This document shows positions 60,890-64,000 of a stretch of DNA of 64,000 bases, in pieces. The translations under genes and the position numbers were made by a program. The DNA comes from an uncultured Eubacteriales bacterium (GTDB lineage: Bacteria; Bacillota; Clostridia; Peptostreptococcales; Anaerovoracaceae): assembly GCA_910583765.1 (NCBI GenBank), contig CAJTYS010000016.1, positions 14,087-78,086 on the forward strand. The letters run 5' to 3'. Below the pieces are notes generated by a model. The model saw only the letters and a program-made list of their open reading frames with translations, ran no database searches and was not told where the DNA came from. The number at the start of each line of letters is the position of its first letter. Within the stretch, counting starts at the first letter, position 1.

Positions 60890-62140
60890 TTATCTCTTGA
60901 CTTTGATGTATGCTAGTCCTCTCTTGCCGTAAGTTGATTTTACATAAGATGACCAAGTATAATTTGTATATCCGATCCGGCAATTGGAGTGTCCTGAATA
61001 ATTCGCATTATTGCTTCCATTGCACTGTATGACCGTGAATCCAGAAGATGTGACCTTGCTGATGATCATGGAATGCTTGTTACCTTGTGTTCTGATATGT
61101 CCGCCTACGCCAGCTTTTTTTACAAGCGTCTTCATCTTTGCTGCTGTAAGCTTTCCTGGGGCCACTTTGGATTTGGATACGATTTTAAACTTACTTGGAT
61201 TTTGAATATCATTAGCTTTATATAATGCTGATTGACAGTATCTTGCAAATGCGATGCATTGTATTCCACCAAATTTATACTTTTTCCCATTAATGGTTGC
61301 CGTACACTTGCAGTTGCAGGCGCTTTCTGTCGTAAGAGCCTTATTAGAATGTCCTTTTTTATGACAAGATCCACATGCTTTTCCATTGTCGGTGAAATAA
61401 TCACCAAATCCATAGCCCAAAGTCACACCTTTCAAAACAATTTTGTCATTTGTACTCTTGCTTGAACTTGGCTTCTTGTTGGAAGTCGGTTTTGTTGTCG
61501 GCTTCGTGGTTGTTTTTTTGCTCTGGGTTGGTTTCGTTGTCGCTTTCTTTGTTGGAGCTGTAGTCGGCTTTGTTGTCGGTTTTTTGGTCGGAGCCGTGGT
61601 TGGCTTCGTAGTTGGTTTGGTTGTCGGCTTTGTGGTTGGCTTCGGGACGCTGGTTGTGCGGATGAACGCATACTTGTAACCACCGCTCACCGGATACCTC
61701 ACCTGGGTGTATTTTCCTTTCACTCCGAAATTGAGCACCTTGTCGCCTTTGGAAATGTAGCCGTATTCCGCTCCACCAGGGCGCTTGTATGTAGTCACCT
61801 TTTCCGATGCTATATAGGAAGTGCTTTTGATGCTGAGCAGGATCGCACTGGTCTTAATATATCCGGTCTTTGTTTTTCCCCCTGCGATCGGGTAAGTGAC
61901 CTTGGAATATTTCTCCGCCGCTTTCACCAGCGTGATCTCATCGGAGTCAAAGATGGTCCCGATTTTTTTCGTCAATGCGGTGTTGCTGTACACTGTCGTG
62001 TTCCCTGTGGATATGGTGTAGCATTTTCTTACGGATGCCGCAGATGCGGTTGTTGGAAATGCAGCGATGATCACCATTGCGCTCACAACAATAGCCAATG
62101 CGCTTATTAAACGTTTATTCAAGTTTTTTGTGCTTGTCAT
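60890..62140 (-). CDS. secreted SH3-domain protein with a Thr/Pro linker and a CHAP-like C-terminal domain
   Basis: 416 residues from the ATG after AAAGGAG. Signal peptide (to about 35), two bacterial SH3-like domains (about 38-100 and 105-163), a TKPT/APTKK linker (166-230) and a C-terminal domain (about 235-416) with GGIQCIAFARYCQ (C295) and GGHIRTQGNKHSMIIS (H356), which fits a CHAP or NlpC/P60-type cysteine amidase. An inserted CGSCHKKGH..CNCKC cluster (256-279) could bind metal. It is a probable peptidoglycan hydrolase or bacteriocin-like wall enzyme; the substrate is inferred only. Confidence 0.8.
   Translation of the reverse strand: MTSTKNLNKRLISALAIVVSAMVIIAAFPTTASAASVRKCYTISTGNTTVYSNTALTKKIGTIFDSDEITLVKAAEKYSKVTYPIAGGKTKTGYIKTSAILLSIKSTSYIASEKVTTYKRPGGAEYGYISKGDKVLNFGVKGKYTQVRYPVSGGYKYAFIRTTSVPKPTTKPTTKPTTKPTTAPTKKPTTKPTTAPTKKATTKPTQSKKTTTKPTTKPTSNKKPSSSKSTNDKIVLKGVTLGYGFGDYFTDNGKACGSCHKKGHSNKALTTESACNCKCTATINGKKYKFGGIQCIAFARYCQSALYKANDIQNPSKFKIVSKSKVAPGKLTAAKMKTLVKKAGVGGHIRTQGNKHSMIISKVTSSGFTVIQCNGSNNANYSGHSNCRIGYTNYTWSSYVKSTYGKRGLAYIKVKR
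61451..61645 (-). repeat. tandem repeats encoding the TKPT linker
   Basis: Imperfect 9-12 base repeats (GTTGGCTTT-like on the + strand) encode KPTT, APTKK and related units. Such runs recombine and vary in length between strains. Confidence 0.75.
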
Positions 62141-62417
62141 TTTTTCTCCTTTCGTTTCGTATCTCTTAGGATCTTTTTTTCTTGTGCCATATGGCGTTTT
62201 TAAATCATTTTCATGAAATAAAGCCGCCATACATCGCATTCACTTCTTAATCTCATTTAGAATCAGCCAGATTTCTTTTTCTGACTGATCCGATGATCAG
62301 GCTCGCAGCAGGGTCAGAGCCGCTGTTTTTCTTTCAGCGGCAGACCTTGCCGCGACTTGGAAAATACCGCAGATGGTATTTTCAATATAAAGTAATCAGG
62401 ATATTGGTCTTAGAGCT
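62141..62417. other. intergenic region between the SH3 protein and the upstream surface gene
   Basis: About 280 bases without a gene. It holds the terminator at 62,361, a GCCGCTG/CAGCGGC hairpin near 62,320 and an ATGGCG/CGCCAT pair near 62,190-62,230. No clear promoter was found for the SH3 gene. Confidence 0.5.
62361..62382 (-). terminator. hairpin terminator after the Fn3 tail gene
   Basis: A perfect 8-bp AAAATACC/GGTATTTT with a six-base loop; TTTT closes the - strand arm. Confidence 0.65.
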
Positions 62418-62699
62418 TTATTTGACTTTCACTTTCTTCACTTTGCTGTAAGCGCCATAGACTTTTGTCTTGCCGGACATTTTATAGGCCCGAATTTTCA
62501 CATAATAAGTCTTTTTAGATTTCAGCTTTTTCATCGTCTTCTTCGTGGTCTTATTCTTACTGATGGTCACTGACTTCTTTCCCTTTGTGAACTTGCTGTT
62601 CTGGGCAACTACCAGCTGATATCCTTTGGCTTTTGTGTCTTTCTTCCATGTGGCGGTCAGGGTTCCTTTTTTGCCAGGAGAAACTTTTTTCAAGGTCAT
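62418..62699 (-). pseudogene. Fn3-like tail separated by a frameshift from the DUF6273 protein
   Basis: 93 codons encoding an Fn3-like domain (TATWKKDTKAKGYQLVVAQN, KTYYVKIRAYKMSGKTKVYG). It begins ATGA over the stop of the upstream gene. The junction is a run of seven A residues; eight would join PKK to MTLKKVSPGKKG in one frame. No ribosome binding site is visible for independent translation, so I regard it as the detached end of the upstream gene. Confidence 0.75.
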
Positions 62700-63946
62700 T
62701 TTTTTGGTTTGGTGGTGGTGCCAGCAGGCTTTGCATTTCCATTATTGTTTGGCGCAACGGTCGTGGAAGCTGAGCCAGAGCCGGAATTTGATGATCCTGG
62801 ATTCACGGTTTGCTGCTCCACGGTAATGAGGACGGAGCCTTCCCATGTTCCTCTGGAACCTTCCGTGTATGTAATGGTCAACCAGTAGTATCCCGGTGTC
62901 GCCATATTGATCGCACTCGCATCGGTCGTATAGTCCGTTACTCGTCTGCTGCTGCCATCATTGTGAACCACGGTAACAGTTAAATCGTCCAGATTCAAAG
63001 TCTCACCCACTTTATAGGTTGTTTTGCTTTTCGATGCGGTGATGTGGTCAATGCCTTTTGAATTCTTGTTGCCTTCCTCTGTTCCGGCAGCAGACCAGAG
63101 CGTAGAGTTTAAATTTAAAAATAAAGCGGGCCGTACAGCGTTATAATCACGATCGACATAAGATCCATAGCGATCAATGCTTCCATTGTCCTTCACGTAG
63201 GCGGCATTAGCGGAATCGCTGCCAGGCGACCGCAGCCACCAACTGTTTAACTCATCGGCATAAGCCGTGCTCATCGCTCTCCTTGTTGTCGTTGTGTCCT
63301 CATGGTTTGCGAACCCATAGGCCCCATTTGTGGCTTCCTCTAAGGACAATAGAAAAATCTGATCTTCTGTGTCTTTTCCACCTTCTATTATCTCATTATC
63401 TATGGTATTGTCTGGATTTTTAAGGTTCTTCTTGTAAATCCCTTCTCGCTCATCACTGGTGAACGCTTTGCCAATAAAATTATCAGAACTGTAATCTTTT
63501 CCAGCCTTGTTAATGCTGCTGCCATATCCATTGAGCCAGCTTCTAATGGTGGATGTTTCCCAAGTAACAAAGTCACGCGTTTCATTGTACGGCTTTTCGT
63601 TTAGGCCTCTCTCCGCAAGAAGCAGGGCTTCGTTCCCATTTACGGACAGCACGCGCCATTTGATAGGTTCATATTTATAGTAATCGTAGTCGCTGTAGTC
63701 AGGCACTCTGTGGTATCTGCTGCCTTCTACTATCACGTCATTGTTTGAATCCCAATCCGAAGCTTCCTCCAATGTGGAATAAAGTTTACCATAATCCACT
63801 TTACTTTGCGGGTAACTTCCAAAATAGACGCAATCCCAGGTGACAGTATCGCCTGCTGCCCTTGGGCTGCTCGGCCTGCTGGCATTTGAATTTTCCACCC
63901 CGAAAACGGGCACGCTCATAGTACAGAACATGCAGGCCGCAGTCAT
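62696..63946 (-). CDS. secreted DUF6273-domain protein with an Ig-like (BIG) domain, truncated by frameshift
   Basis: 416 residues. The DUF6273-type domain (about 30-285) has CVYFGSYPQS, IKWRVLSVNGNEALLLAE, SWWLRSPGSD and VRPALFLNL. A bacterial Ig-like domain (about 300-380; KTTYKVGETLNLDDLTVTV) and a Ser/Gly/Thr-rich linker follow. The frame ends at KPKK in a poly(A) run, and the Fn3 tail continues in the next frame. The start is weak: no ribosome binding site, and a short signal-like MTAACMFCTMSVPVFG. A TAA lies in frame 11 codons after an earlier possible ATG (63980 area), so the true N-terminus may also be damaged. Confidence 0.72.
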   Translation of the reverse strand: MTAACMFCTMSVPVFGVENSNASRPSSPRAAGDTVTWDCVYFGSYPQSKVDYGKLYSTLEEASDWDSNNDVIVEGSRYHRVPDYSDYDYYKYEPIKWRVLSVNGNEALLLAERGLNEKPYNETRDFVTWETSTIRSWLNGYGSSINKAGKDYSSDNFIGKAFTSDEREGIYKKNLKNPDNTIDNEIIEGGKDTEDQIFLLSLEEATNGAYGFANHEDTTTTRRAMSTAYADELNSWWLRSPGSDSANAAYVKDNGSIDRYGSYVDRDYNAVRPALFLNLNSTLWSAAGTEEGNKNSKGIDHITASKSKTTYKVGETLNLDDLTVTVVHNDGSSRRVTDYTTDASAINMATPGYYWLTITYTEGSRGTWEGSVLITVEQQTVNPGSSNSGSGSASTTVAPNNNGNAKPAGTTTKPKK

Positions 63947-64000
63947 GGTATTAGAATATAATTAGTACAAGTTAGACATGGAAAATTTCCAACCAAAAAG
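63947..64000. other. right edge, no gene recognised
   Basis: About 54 bases. An in-frame MSNLY followed by TAA lies upstream of the DUF6273 gene on the - strand; nothing else is seen. Confidence 0.4.

Noticed and set aside
61451..61645. Regular short repeats that could be taken for a CRISPR array.
   Set aside because: Units are 9-12 bases, have no spacers and encode a continuous TKPT linker inside a gene.

Overview
The window looks like a chromosomal segment of an endospore-forming, low-GC-lineage Gram-positive anaerobe of the class Clostridia. The reasons are a full spoIIIA operon, spo0A and spoIVB, clostridial gene order around Asp23-nusB-xseAB-ispA-dxs-tlyA and mutS-mutL-miaA, strong AGGAGG-type ribosome binding sites and sigma-A-like promoters. 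No rRNA, tRNA, CRISPR array or intact transposable element was recognised.

Left part (1-28,645, almost all + strand). A bacteriohemerythrin gene leaves the left edge on the - strand. The + strand then carries mltG with the tRNA wobble-uridine pair trmR-trhP, a CNNM/CorC membrane protein, and spoIIIAA-AH, which builds the channel between mother cell and forespore. A long chain of overlapping housekeeping genes follows: Asp23, nusB, a TsaD-like gene, xseA, xseB, ispA, dxs, tlyA and an aminotransferase. Next come mismatch repair and tRNA modification (mutS, mutL, miaA), a tyrosine recombinase, a GLUG-type secreted protein, a PLP enzyme of the 'aluminium resistance' family, a VTT-family membrane protein and a small membrane protein.

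Middle part (about 28,650-47,900, - strand). A 445-base stretch of inverted repeats separates the two arms. It is followed by an SOS-controlled YneA-like LysM protein with a visible LexA operator, a TarI/TarJ-like CDP-polyol pair, spo0A, spoIVB with a BofC-like gene under a probable forespore promoter, comEA with a thioester-domain adhesin, a radical-SAM pair, an HD hydrolase, a degenerate LytM protein, obgE-rpmA-rplU, a broken CAP-domain gene and two FapA/DUF342 genes.

Right part (47,900-64,000, - strand). A long operon reads leftward from 59,797. It encodes zinc-ribbon membrane proteins, an FHA-FHA-ABC transporter fusion, an FHA protein, a transmembrane Ser/Thr kinase with TPRs, a polytopic protein with an FHA-like tail and a zinc-ribbon C-type-lectin-like protein. 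I read this as a phospho-signalling or envelope system with no name I recognise, and it is the strongest candidate here for an undescribed system. Upstream of it is a group of secreted Fn3, SH3 and DUF6273 proteins, two of which are frameshifted in poly(A) runs.

The themes that tie the window together are sporulation (spoIIIA, spo0A, spoIVB, BofC-like), envelope and surface biology, and several cases of gene reduction or decay: a minimal SpoIIIAF, an L27 without its cleavable leader and without the Prp gene beside it, an in-frame stop in a TPR gene, and homopolymer frameshifts in surface genes. Starts were chosen by ribosome binding site and family comparison. Functions rest on motif recognition only, because no database search was run.
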